This document shows positions 1 to 6,714 of a stretch of 14,679 bases of DNA, in pieces. The stretch is from an uncultured Pirellula sp. Lineage in GTDB: Bacteria > Planctomycetota > Planctomycetia > Pirellulales > Pirellulaceae. Each line of letters starts with the position of its first letter. Position 1 is the first letter of the stretch. The position numbers and the translations under genes are program-made. Under the pieces are notes generated by a model. That model was not told where the DNA came from and ran no database searches. It saw nothing but the letters and a program-made list of their open reading frames with translations. The DNA is taken from assembly GCA_903837255.1 (NCBI GenBank), contig CAILTZ010000556.1, positions 1 through 14,679 of the forward strand, given 5' to 3'.

Positions 1-2
1 CC

Positions 3-893
3 ATGGTTGCGGATCGAGCCGCGGCGGCCGATCCAGTTGGAGAGCCCAAGCGAATTGTTTTGATAGCTGGCAAGCCATCTCACCCACCTCGGATGCATGA
101 GTTCAACGCAGGCGTGCAGCTTCTGTCGCGATGCCTCCAGGAAAGCGGTTTACCGATCGCCGTCGACATCTCGCTAAGCGGCTGGCCCAAAGACGAGTCG
201 GTGCTCGATCGCGCCGATGCGATCGTTTTTTACATGGACGGTGGAGGGGGTCACGAAGCGGTCCAGGAATCGGGCCGACGTCTCAAGAAGATCGACGAGT
301 TGGCCAGCAAGGGAGTTGGGATCGGTTGTATGCACTATGCAGTCGAGATTGTTGCCGATCAGGCGGGCAAGGAGTTCAAGAAGTGGATTGGTGGACATTA
401 CGAGCACATGTTTTCCTGCAATCCGATTTGGTCACCGGAGTTTGGCCAATTGCCTGAGCATCCGATCACCCGTGGGGTCAAACCGTTTTCGGTCAAGGAC
501 GAGTGGTATTTCAACATGCGCTTCGCGAACGATCTTGCGGGCGCCTCACCGGCCGATACGGCCAGTGGCAAGTTCGTACCGATCTTGGTCGCAGCTCCTT
601 CCGACGCGGTCCGCAACGGGCCGTATGTATACCCCCCAGGGCCTTATCCTCATATCCAAGCTAACCTCGGTCGAGCCGAAGCGATGCTTTGGACGGTCGA
701 GCGTCCGGATTCTGGACGCGGATTTGGATTCACCGGAGGTCACTTCCACGACAATTGGGGGAACGATTCGTTTCGCAAGCTAATTCTCAATGCATGCTTG
801 TGGTTGGCCAAAGCGGAGATACCTGCCGATGGAGTTGCTTCTAAGGTCACCCAAGAGCAGCTCGATGCGAACTTAGACCCCAAGAAAAAGTAG
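3..893 (+). CDS. ThuA-like domain protein (trehalose-utilization-type fold), probably 5'-truncated by the window edge
   Basis: This is a ThuA-like protein of the glutamine-amidotransferase-like fold. The family is common in planctomycetes and is usually exported; its biochemical role is poorly defined, with links to sugar metabolism in some bacteria. Seen here: a first beta strand with RIVLIAGKPSH near residue 18, then ADAIVFYMDGGGGH, GVGIGCMHYAVE near residue 105, the GGHYEHMF segment, and a C-terminal GGHFHDNWGNDSFRKLILNA block typical of the family. The ATG at 3 is the first possible one in the window, but the Ala-rich stretch after it has no signal peptide. Homologues are normally secreted, so the real start is probably upstream of base 1. 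The gene stops with TAG at 891-893 and is convergent with the PPC-domain gene. The family call is solid. The substrate is unknown. Confidence 0.85.
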   Translation: MVADRAAAADPVGEPKRIVLIAGKPSHPPRMHEFNAGVQLLSRCLQESGLPIAVDISLSGWPKDESVLDRADAIVFYMDGGGGHEAVQESGRRLKKIDELASKGVGIGCMHYAVEIVADQAGKEFKKWIGGHYEHMFSCNPIWSPEFGQLPEHPITRGVKPFSVKDEWYFNMRFANDLAGASPADTASGKFVPILVAAPSDAVRNGPYVYPPGPYPHIQANLGRAEAMLWTVERPDSGRGFGFTGGHFHDNWGNDSFRKLILNACLWLAKAEIPADGVASKVTQEQLDANLDPKKK

Positions 894-911
894 CCTTGGG
901 TTTTATCAGTA

Positions 912-992
912 TTGACTGGAATGACTGTATTGACTGTATTGACGGCGGACGTTGTTGACCTCGTTGACAGTGTCCATTCTGTCCGCTGTCAA
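912..992. repeat. Degenerate 9-bp-period TTGAC tandem repeat closing in an inverted repeat
   Basis: TTGAC occurs at 912, 930, 939, 955 and 964, with ATGAC at 921. Spacing is mostly 9 bp, with one break of 16 bp. The best-preserved units read TGACTGTAT. On the far side the complementary motif appears as GTCCA at 972, GTCCG at 981 and GTCAA at 988. TTGACAG (964-970) and CTGTCAA (986-992) form a perfect 7-bp inverted repeat with a 15-nt spacer. Short-period GTC-type intergenic repeats of this kind are, to my knowledge, seen in planctomycete genomes; their function is unknown. It lies just 3' of the ThuA-like gene. Confidence 0.55.
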
Positions 993-1167
993 CACAGCGC
1001 ATTCCTGCGCGTCCCAACCTCCGAGCCCATCAAGGACACCAGCGAGATCAAACGCCCCGAAGCAGGCGAGTGGCTTGGTTGTTTGTGCAAAGCTTGAATC
1101 AAGTGACCAGGGGACCGCTGCACGAACCCTACGAAAGCCGAACAGCCAAACAGCCCTACGCGCGGTC

Positions 1168-1227
1168 GGCCCCCTCATCCCCCCCGCCCCTTCTCCCCCT
1201 GCCAAAGCCCGGGGGCGAAGGGGGGCC
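1168..1227. terminator. C/G-rich hairpin, candidate bidirectional terminator or dispersed repeat
   Basis: GGCCCCC (1168-1174) pairs with GGGGGCC (1221-1227), and an inner pair CGCCCC (1185-1190) with GGGGCG (1212-1217) stacks inside it. It sits between two convergent genes, about 28 bp beyond the stop of the PPC-domain gene and about 275 bp beyond the ThuA-like stop. There is no clean T-tract on either side, so a classic rho-independent terminator is doubtful. The pyrimidine-rich left arm resembles dispersed C-rich repeats found in many GC-rich bacterial genomes. The structure is visible; the terminator role is inferred from position only. Confidence 0.4.
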
Positions 1228-1254
1228 AAGCGATTATTAGGGTTCGTTATTGGG

Positions 1255-2781
1255 TCATGGAGCAATTCGCAACCACAGATACGGTTGCTTGGTCGTCGTG
1301 GCGTTGGCAAGCTTCTTTTCGCCTCGCCCTTGTGTCTCGACTTCGATCGATATCGGACCGGCCCAAGCCGCCGTCGGGGTGCCATCGGCTTTGGGGACCG
1401 CGACCACTTTCAAGGTGACCTTCTTTTCACCTTCCTCTTTGACTCTGGAAAACACAGGTTCGCAGGTGTACTCGGGTCCGAGCCCGATCAATCGCACGGT
1501 CCCTTCGTCTGTGCAGCCATGCGTTCGCTCCAAGATGACTTCGATCTCCGTGGGTTTGTCCGGTTTGCCTTGGATGATGTCGACGGCGAGGCTACCTAGC
1601 ACCAGCGGAGTTTCGTTCTCAAGCTCTAGTCGGTATCGAAACGATGGACCAAAGCGACCGTGCAGATCGCGCACGGCGACCCGATACACTCCGGGTGTTT
1701 TCATTTGACCCGCCAGAACGGGGTCTTTGATCTCCCCGGATTCGCCTTGTTTGCCAAGCGATTTGTTCTCAGAGTTTAGAATCTCGATGACTGCATCGAC
1801 AGGCGAACCGAGCGATTCGGCCATCGCAGCGATCTTCCAAAACCCAGGTTCCTTGGTTTCGATTTGCACCACATCCTCGTCTCTAGCCGATTCGAATGCA
1901 CCAAAAAATGCATAGCGTTTGACGTTCTCGACCAGTGGCACGACCGTCGGCATGTCGCGCTGGCTCGGCTGGTTGATCGCGGTCGCCTCCGATTGAAAAC
2001 CGCTCGCTAGATCATCGATATCGCCGACCAAGCATTGGATGCGATAAAGGTATTTGTCACCGCCTGCATAGCCGATCGTGCTGTCGGGGGATTCAGGGAA
2101 CGCGTAGATGCGAACTGAGAATAACCCATCGCGGGGAGCCACGAAAACCAAGCGAGGGTCGAGTCCGAGCGAATCAAGGTTTTGGGCCAAGATGTTCCCT
2201 CGTTCGTCGACGATCTCCAAACATGCATCCATCGGGGACTTGAGAGTCCGATTGGCTTCGACGCTCGCGACGAACCTTTGGCCTTTGGAGAGTTTGTATT
2301 GGAAGTGGTCGACATCCCCGGACTTTTGCAATACTCCATGGATCTCGACCGGTAAGGTCTCGATGACTTGGGGTTTGCCAAACGAGTCATTCGGTTCTGT
2401 TTCGAGCACGCCAGCATATTCGCTGACGAAAAATCGCAGCAGTGGCGAAACGCTTTCGGGGGAATGCAAACGGACCCAATGAAGTCCCAGTTTGGCATCC
2501 GCAGGGATCGCGGCTGAGATTTTCCCTGGAGTCTCAGTTGCCGACCATTGGATTTGCGAAGGTTCGCTCCAGAACGAGATAGGCCACTTCTCGAACTTGC
2601 CAGGCAGTTCCAGCGTTACGGTGGTGCCTCGTTGGCCACCGATGGGAACAAGCCGAGCGGCGTCCAGGTTCTGCGCGCGTGCGGGGGAGGTCAGAAGGCA
2701 AGCCAGGGCGAGCATCAAGCTCAGTGCGCATCGGATCCTTGGACCAACACCGATCCTTGCGGGGGGTTGGTAATTAGGCAT
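1255..2781 (-). CDS. Exported protein with bacterial pre-peptidase C-terminal (PPC)-like domains
   Basis: This 508-residue protein has a signal peptide at about residues 1-36: a long n-region, the hydrophobic core ALSLMLALACLL, then a cleavage-like PARA-QN site. A PPC-like beta-sandwich follows at about 128-225, with the hallmark ETEPNDSFGKPQ (127-138), HGVLQKSGDVDHFQY (148-162) and a D-x-x-L-E-I strand. A second related domain (about 270-395) contains SPVDAVIEILNSENKSLG, and a beta-rich tail follows. PPC domains are non-catalytic modules of secreted proteins, probably for binding or stability. No protease catalytic residues are seen. The ATG at 2781 lies 3 nt after the DUF1501 stop, so the gene is very likely translated as the last member of that operon. 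Proteins of this type often follow DUF1549/DUF1501 pairs in planctomycetes. The exact role is unknown. Confidence 0.85.
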   Translation of the reverse strand: MPNYQPPARIGVGPRIRCALSLMLALACLLTSPARAQNLDAARLVPIGGQRGTTVTLELPGKFEKWPISFWSEPSQIQWSATETPGKISAAIPADAKLGLHWVRLHSPESVSPLLRFFVSEYAGVLETEPNDSFGKPQVIETLPVEIHGVLQKSGDVDHFQYKLSKGQRFVASVEANRTLKSPMDACLEIVDERGNILAQNLDSLGLDPRLVFVAPRDGLFSVRIYAFPESPDSTIGYAGGDKYLYRIQCLVGDIDDLASGFQSEATAINQPSQRDMPTVVPLVENVKRYAFFGAFESARDEDVVQIETKEPGFWKIAAMAESLGSPVDAVIEILNSENKSLGKQGESGEIKDPVLAGQMKTPGVYRVAVRDLHGRFGPSFRYRLELENETPLVLGSLAVDIIQGKPDKPTEIEVILERTHGCTDEGTVRLIGLGPEYTCEPVFSRVKEEGEKKVTLKVVAVPKADGTPTAAWAGPISIEVETQGRGEKKLANATTTKQPYLWLRIAP

Positions 2782-2784
2782 GGG

Positions 2785-4098
2785 CTACATGAGTTCTTTG
2801 ATAGGAGTAGGATCGCTGACCAAGTGGGTGGGTCGGCCTGAGGGTGTGTAATACACCTTGTCAGGATCGATCCCCATTTTCAGATAGACCGTGGAGACAA
2901 AGTTTTCGGGAGCAAGGATCCGCTCGCAGGCCGAATGGCCTTGGCGATCGGTTGCTCCGATGACTTGGCCACCCGGAGTACTGCCACCGGCAAAGAGGAT
3001 CGACATGGCGTTGGCCCAGTGGTCGCGGCCCGCTTTGGCTTGGCCGGGCAGCGTGCTGATCTTGGGAGTGCGACCGAACTCGCCCAGCGCGATGACCATG
3101 GTCGTTTCTAGCAATCCGCGTTGATCCAGATCGTTGATCAAAGCCGCGACGGTTTGATCCCAGGATGGGAGTCGAGTTTTCAGTGCACCGAAGAGGTCCG
3201 AGTGATGATCCCACCCGCCGTCGTAGAGGGTTACAAATGGGACACCGGCCTCGACGAGCCGTCTGGCTAGCAGAGCGCGTTGTCCGAAGCTATTGCGACC
3301 GTAGGCGTCGCGCGTTGCGTCGGATTCCGAATGGATATCGAAGGCTTTTTGAGCATCGGGAGTCGTGATCAATTCGATCCCTTGTTGAACGAACTCATCG
3401 ACAGCCACGACCGGGTCGGCTGTCGCTGGATCGCTGAAGCGAGGGAGCCGATCGACTAGGTGTCGCAGATCGCGTCGGGATGCAAAGCGATCGTCGCTTA
3501 TGCCGCTTGGGAGCTCGACATCGCGAACGCGGAAGTGTTTGTTGCTGGGATCGCCTCCGACGACGAAGGGAGCGTATTTGGCCCCCAGAAAGTTCGGGCC
3601 ACCCGATCGAGACATGCTAGGCATGGAGAAGTAGGGAGGCAGACCGTGAGGAGCCGGACGCTCCTTGGCAGCGACCGAACCGAGGCTCGGGTGGAAGCTC
3701 ACAAACGCACCGCAACCGACGGGGATTCGAGGTGGAGCACCGGTCATCATGTAGTGGTTGCCCGCACCGTGGTTTCCTTGGTTGTGGCAAACCGATCGGA
3801 CGATCGCATATTTATGGGCGATGCTAGCGAGTTGTGGTAGGTGTTCGCAGATTTGGATCCCCTGGACGTTGGTATTGATCGGCTGGAACTCACCGCGGAT
3901 TTCGACTGGGGCTTCGGGTTTGGGGTCGAAGGTTTCGAAGTGGGTTGGACCTCCATCCATCCAAATCAAGATGCAGCTGGCGGGCTTTTTGTTCGACGGC
4001 ATGCTCGCCGCAGAGGCTTGGCGCAGTTGCAACAAGTTCGCGAAACTGCCGCCGGCTAGACCAGCGACTCCCAATTGGAGCAAGTTACGTCGGAGCAT
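2785..4098 (-). CDS. DUF1501 family protein (alkaline-phosphatase/sulfatase-like fold), Tat-type signal
   Basis: This 437-residue DUF1501 protein belongs to a family that is heavily expanded in planctomycetes and related to the alkaline phosphatase/sulfatase superfamily; its substrate is unknown. The N-terminus MLRRNLLQLGVAGLAGGSFA looks like a twin-arginine signal (RR at 3-4 followed by a hydrophobic stretch), so export in folded form is likely. Likely metal-site or active-site motifs are WMDGGPTHFETFD (46-58), GNHGAGNHYMMTG (108-120), GGWDHHSD (294-301), GEFGRTP (339-345) and GRDHWAN (357-363). All are intact, and the length is normal for the family. It is the middle gene of a three-gene operon, 3 nt after the DUF1549/DUF1553 gene and 3 nt before the PPC gene. 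The DUF1549-DUF1501 pairing is a recurrent planctomycete arrangement, which suggests the two products act together outside the cytoplasm. Confidence 0.93.
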   Translation of the reverse strand: MLRRNLLQLGVAGLAGGSFANLLQLRQASAASMPSNKKPASCILIWMDGGPTHFETFDPKPEAPVEIRGEFQPINTNVQGIQICEHLPQLASIAHKYAIVRSVCHNQGNHGAGNHYMMTGAPPRIPVGCGAFVSFHPSLGSVAAKERPAPHGLPPYFSMPSMSRSGGPNFLGAKYAPFVVGGDPSNKHFRVRDVELPSGISDDRFASRRDLRHLVDRLPRFSDPATADPVVAVDEFVQQGIELITTPDAQKAFDIHSESDATRDAYGRNSFGQRALLARRLVEAGVPFVTLYDGGWDHHSDLFGALKTRLPSWDQTVAALINDLDQRGLLETTMVIALGEFGRTPKISTLPGQAKAGRDHWANAMSILFAGGSTPGGQVIGATDRQGHSACERILAPENFVSTVYLKMGIDPDKVYYTPSGRPTHLVSDPTPIKELM

Positions 4099-4101
4099 GG
4101 T

Positions 4102-6477
4102 TCAATCCTTGTGGGTAAATTCAGGAGAGTTGAGCATCGACCAGAGGATATCTTCGACCAGTTTTCGTCGATCATTGTTGGGTTTTCCGAATTCGCTGAC
4201 TAGATCGGAAAGTTCGTTCGGGTCGGGAAAACGGGAAAAGCTTGCCAGATACAGGTCTTCGACGATTTGGCTGGGGGTCATTTCGGAGCTTGCCAAGCGT
4301 TTGGCGAGACCGTTTTCGTCGGTGATTTTCGAGGCGATTGCCGGGGCGTTCATCAGGTGAAGGGCTTGGACGACCGTCGACTCGGGGATCCGCTCGCAGG
4401 GTGGGTCTTGGTTGGGATCAGGTCGACCAAAGGCATCGAGCAGTTCCGATTCGGTTCGCACCGTCCAGAGTTGCATCGCGCGGGTGCCGTTGGGTGTGCC
4501 CGCATAAGCCTGCGTGGTTTCAGTGATATCGCAAATTGCATCGGCAAGGACTTCGGCTCGCAGGCGTTGTCGGTAGTGGCGAGAGAAGTTGCGATGGTCT
4601 CCGCGATTCGTCTCGTTGGGTTCCGACGAGAGCGAGTAGACGTGCGATTGAAGGATTGTGCGAAGGAGTTCCTTTTGATTGAAACCGATCGTGCGAAAAT
4701 GCGCGGCGAGTTGATCTAGGAGTTTTGGATTGCTAGGGGGGTTGGTGGCTCGAAGATCATCGACAGGATCGACGATACCGATCCCGAAGAGCTCGGCCCA
4801 AACTCGATTGACGGCGACTTGGGCAAACGTCGGGTTGGATTCGCTGATCATCCATTCGACCAGTTTTTCGCGAGGGTCTTGACCTTCGGCGATCGGGACT
4901 TCGGAACCTCGCAAGGTTTTCGGGGTCAAGGCTTTGCCGGTCAGTGGGTGACGGACTTCGCCGCTGGATTTGACCAACACGGTCTCTTCACCACCGGAGA
5001 TTGGTGGGGACAGGCCGGTACCTTTGAAGCCGACGCGGGAGAAGAAAGCGGCGAAGGAGTAGAAGTCGTGTTGTCCGTAGACTTCGAAGGGGTGTTGGTG
5101 GCACTTGGCACAGTCCATACGGATACCCAAGAAGAGTTGGCTGACCATGGTGACGATTTCTTCCGGTTCGCGGCGGTCGCGGAAGATCGTCACAGCGCCA
5201 TTCTTCCAGTTGCTTCCGCGCGCAGTGAGGATTCCTCGGACGAATTGATCGTAAGGGATGTTTTGGCGAAAGGCATCGCGGATCCAGGTATCGAGGCTCA
5301 GGACAGCTTTGATGCCGACGCGGTAAGGGTTTGGCCTGAGCAGGTCGGCCCATTTGTTGGCCCAGTTGTCCGCGTACTCGGGGCGTTCCAGGAGAGCATC
5401 GATCAGTGCATAGCGTTTGTTGGGGTTGGGGTCTTGGAGGAAGCTTCGAGTTTCCTCTCTGCTGGGTTGTCTTCCGATCACATCGATGTAGGCACGTCGC
5501 AGGAATTGAGAGTCCGAAGCGGGCTTGCTCGGCACGATGTTCAGTTGCGAGAGGCGCTCGTAGACAAGATCATCGATAAAGTTCTTGCGCGGGAGTTGAG
5601 CGTAGATTTTTGGATCGACCGGATCAGGCCTAGGGATAGCCGAGGACCAAGTCGCGATGTTGCCCATGTAGCGGGCCATGATGGTCGCTTCGCCGGGCAG
5701 CGAGCCGGCTCGGATCTTGCCATCGGGTTTGACGGCCAGGACCGCAGGTTCGTTGGATTGATAAGCGCTAGTCAGAGTGACATCACGGGCCGATCCATCG
5801 CTGTAGGTCGCAGTGACCTTTAGGTTCAGTTCTTCGCCTGGAGCCAGGGGTTTGGGTGCTGGGGAGATCGAGACCTGGGTCAGGGTCGGGTCGGAATCGG
5901 AGGTGCGAGGGAATCCCGATTGGATCCATTGCAAGAGCGTTTGGTAGTCCGGCGAATCGATTTCCAGTTTCTTTCCGCCGCCGTGCGGGAGATTAGCGGT
6001 CGCCTTTTGGAGAAGGAGGCTATCTGCCGGGGCGGCGGGCGTGACACGACGTCCGCGAGCATCGGTGACTATTGAGCGGAAGTCCATGTCCGAGTCGAAG
6101 CCCAGCAGGGAGAGTGCAAAACCATTTTGTCCACGGGACTTGCCGTGGCAGGGGCCGGAGTTGCAGCCTCGGGCGGTGAGGATCGGTTGGATATCGAGTT
6201 CGAACTTGGTGGGCTGAGCCGTCGCCGCTGCGCTGGCGTGAGCTGCACTGGTATTAGTCGTAGCAGCATTAGCTGGGCTTGTATTGGGTTCCTCGGCCAG
6301 AGCGATTTTCGGGGAGAACAGGAGTGCCAGAAAAATGGCTAAAAACGCGGGGACAGTCCCCGCGTTTTTGGGTGAGCAACGGGGACAGACCCCGCACTTT
6401 TTCGCAAAGCGCGGGGATAAAAAATGCGGGGACAGTCCCCGCGTTTTTGGGTCGCGTTTTCGGCTTAGGCCCTGCAA
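4102..6477 (-). CDS. DUF1549/DUF1553 'planctomycete cytochrome' protein with Ig-like domain; N-terminus encoded by a repeat array
   Basis: This 791-residue protein is read from a TTG at 6477. The order of parts is: repeat-encoded stretch (about 9-45); hydrophobic signal core LAIFLALLFSPKIALA (46-61); Ala/Thr-rich linker; a PSCyt1-like cytochrome region with C105-NSGP-C110-H111, a CX4CH haem-type motif; a bacterial Ig-like (BIG2-type) domain (about 200-285); DUF1549 from about 298, with a CXXCH motif CAKCH at 456-460 followed by QHPFE; and DUF1553 (about 533-780). The family is planctomycete-typical and presumed periplasmic and haem-binding; its reaction is unknown. It is the first gene of the operon with DUF1501 and PPC. 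The start is uncertain: a stop codon lies just upstream of the TTG, no in-frame ATG or GTG precedes the signal peptide, and a better ATG (6493, with AGGG 5 nt upstream) is in another frame. The protein body is not in doubt. Confidence 0.88.
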   Translation of the reverse strand: MQGLSRKRDPKTRGLSPHFLSPRFAKKCGVCPRCSPKNAGTVPAFLAIFLALLFSPKIALAEEPNTSPANAATTNTSAAHASAAATAQPTKFELDIQPILTARGCNSGPCHGKSRGQNGFALSLLGFDSDMDFRSIVTDARGRRVTPAAPADSLLLQKATANLPHGGGKKLEIDSPDYQTLLQWIQSGFPRTSDSDPTLTQVSISPAPKPLAPGEELNLKVTATYSDGSARDVTLTSAYQSNEPAVLAVKPDGKIRAGSLPGEATIMARYMGNIATWSSAIPRPDPVDPKIYAQLPRKNFIDDLVYERLSQLNIVPSKPASDSQFLRRAYIDVIGRQPSREETRSFLQDPNPNKRYALIDALLERPEYADNWANKWADLLRPNPYRVGIKAVLSLDTWIRDAFRQNIPYDQFVRGILTARGSNWKNGAVTIFRDRREPEEIVTMVSQLFLGIRMDCAKCHQHPFEVYGQHDFYSFAAFFSRVGFKGTGLSPPISGGEETVLVKSSGEVRHPLTGKALTPKTLRGSEVPIAEGQDPREKLVEWMISESNPTFAQVAVNRVWAELFGIGIVDPVDDLRATNPPSNPKLLDQLAAHFRTIGFNQKELLRTILQSHVYSLSSEPNETNRGDHRNFSRHYRQRLRAEVLADAICDITETTQAYAGTPNGTRAMQLWTVRTESELLDAFGRPDPNQDPPCERIPESTVVQALHLMNAPAIASKITDENGLAKRLASSEMTPSQIVEDLYLASFSRFPDPNELSDLVSEFGKPNNDRRKLVEDILWSMLNSPEFTHKD
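6341..6452. repeat. Palindromic GGGGACAGTCCCC repeat array (REP-like), three copies
   Basis: Copy 1 (6341-6369) is a perfect palindrome with 14-bp arms: AAAAACGCGGGGAC, central A, then the complement. Copy 3 (6420-6448) is the same with one change (C to T at 6425). Copies 1 and 3 share GTTTTTGGGT on their right side and are exactly 79 bp apart. Copy 2 (about 6380-6394) is a variant, CGGGGACAGACCCCG, and a half copy GCGGGGAT lies at 6410-6417. GGGGACAGTCCCC/GGGGACAGACCCC palindromes resemble REP-type elements mobilised by REP-associated tyrosine transposases (RAYTs). No transposase is present in this window. The array overlaps the 5' end of the DUF1549/DUF1553 reading frame. Confidence 0.85.
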
Positions 6478-6530
6478 AATTCAAACTTACCATGGTCGCC
6501 CTGGGGTACCTGGTCAAACGGCTACATGAT

Positions 6531-6550
6531 GAAACGCTCGGGTGCGTTTC
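6531..6550. other. Small hairpin with adjoining T-run in the divergent leader
   Basis: GAAACGC (6531-6537) and GCGTTTC (6544-6550) form a perfect 7-bp stem with a 6-nt loop, TCGGGT. TTTTC follows immediately on the + strand, so in that direction it has the outline of a weak intrinsic terminator. On the - strand it would lie in the leader of the DUF1549 operon, about 40-55 nt upstream of the candidate ATG at 6493. The stem is visible; any function is a guess. Confidence 0.3.
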
Positions 6551-6702
6551 TTTTCTGGGTGGGTGGTTGCTGGCGGGTAGCTGGGTGGATCTAATCCATC
6601 GGGATCTGGTAGTGGCTTGAACCAACCCCCAAATCGAACTATCAGAATACTCGACTCTCAGCCCGCAGGGAAACAAACAACTACCGCTCCAGGGGGGTTT
6701 TT

Positions 6703-6706
6703 AGGA
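6703..6706 (+). promoter_or_regulatory. Ribosome binding site supporting the GTG start of the esterase gene
   Basis: AGGA at 6703-6706 lies 8 nt before the GTG at 6715. It supports GTG as the true start, because the encoded protein then begins directly with a signal-peptide-like sequence. Confidence 0.55.
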
Positions 6707-6714
6707 AAAACTCT

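Larger units (their letters stand above)
894..1254. other. Gene-free convergent intergenic region with two repeat-like structures
   Basis: This 361-bp stretch lies between the 3' ends of the ThuA-like gene and the PPC-domain gene. I see no convincing coding sequence. Open frames across it, such as 952-1599 on + and 1385-906 on -, have low-complexity translations and run into the real gene. It holds a TTGAC-type short-period repeat (912-992) and a C/G-rich hairpin (1168-1227), each listed separately. The stretch between them (about 993-1167) shows nothing I can name. No tRNA or known ncRNA was recognised. Confidence 0.6.
6478..6714. promoter_or_regulatory. Divergent intergenic region between the DUF1549 operon and the esterase gene
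   Basis: This 237-bp stretch must hold the start signals for both divergent transcription units. For the + gene, TTGAAC (6617-6622) and TATCAG (6640-6645), 17 bp apart, are a weak sigma-70-like candidate. Planctomycete promoters are poorly defined, so this is only a suggestion. A hairpin lies at 6531-6550. An ATG on the - strand at 6493 with AGGG just upstream could be the original start of the DUF1549 gene. No operator for a known regulator is recognisable. Confidence 0.35.

Noticed and set aside
906..1385. 159-codon open frame on - across the convergent intergenic region
   Set aside because: Its translation is built from the short repeats and the C/G-rich hairpin, shows no domain, and overlaps the 3' end of the PPC gene.
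952..1599. 215-codon open frame on + across the intergenic region and into the PPC gene
   Set aside because: More than half is antisense to the PPC-domain gene and the rest is repeat sequence. No family resemblance and no ribosome binding site.
4819..5823. Long open frame (334 codons) on + opposite the DUF1549/DUF1553 gene
   Set aside because: It is antisense to a gene with clear family motifs, and its translation shows no recognisable domain. Such shadows are expected with this codon usage.
6341..6452. CRISPR array
   Set aside because: Only three copies with unequal, degenerate spacing, and the repeats are near-perfect palindromes. No cas gene nearby.
6269..6493. A separate small gene starting at ATG 6493 (74 codons)
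   Set aside because: Its sequence is repeat-derived and then out-of-frame signal peptide region. It is better explained as the original start of the DUF1549 gene separated by repeat expansion.
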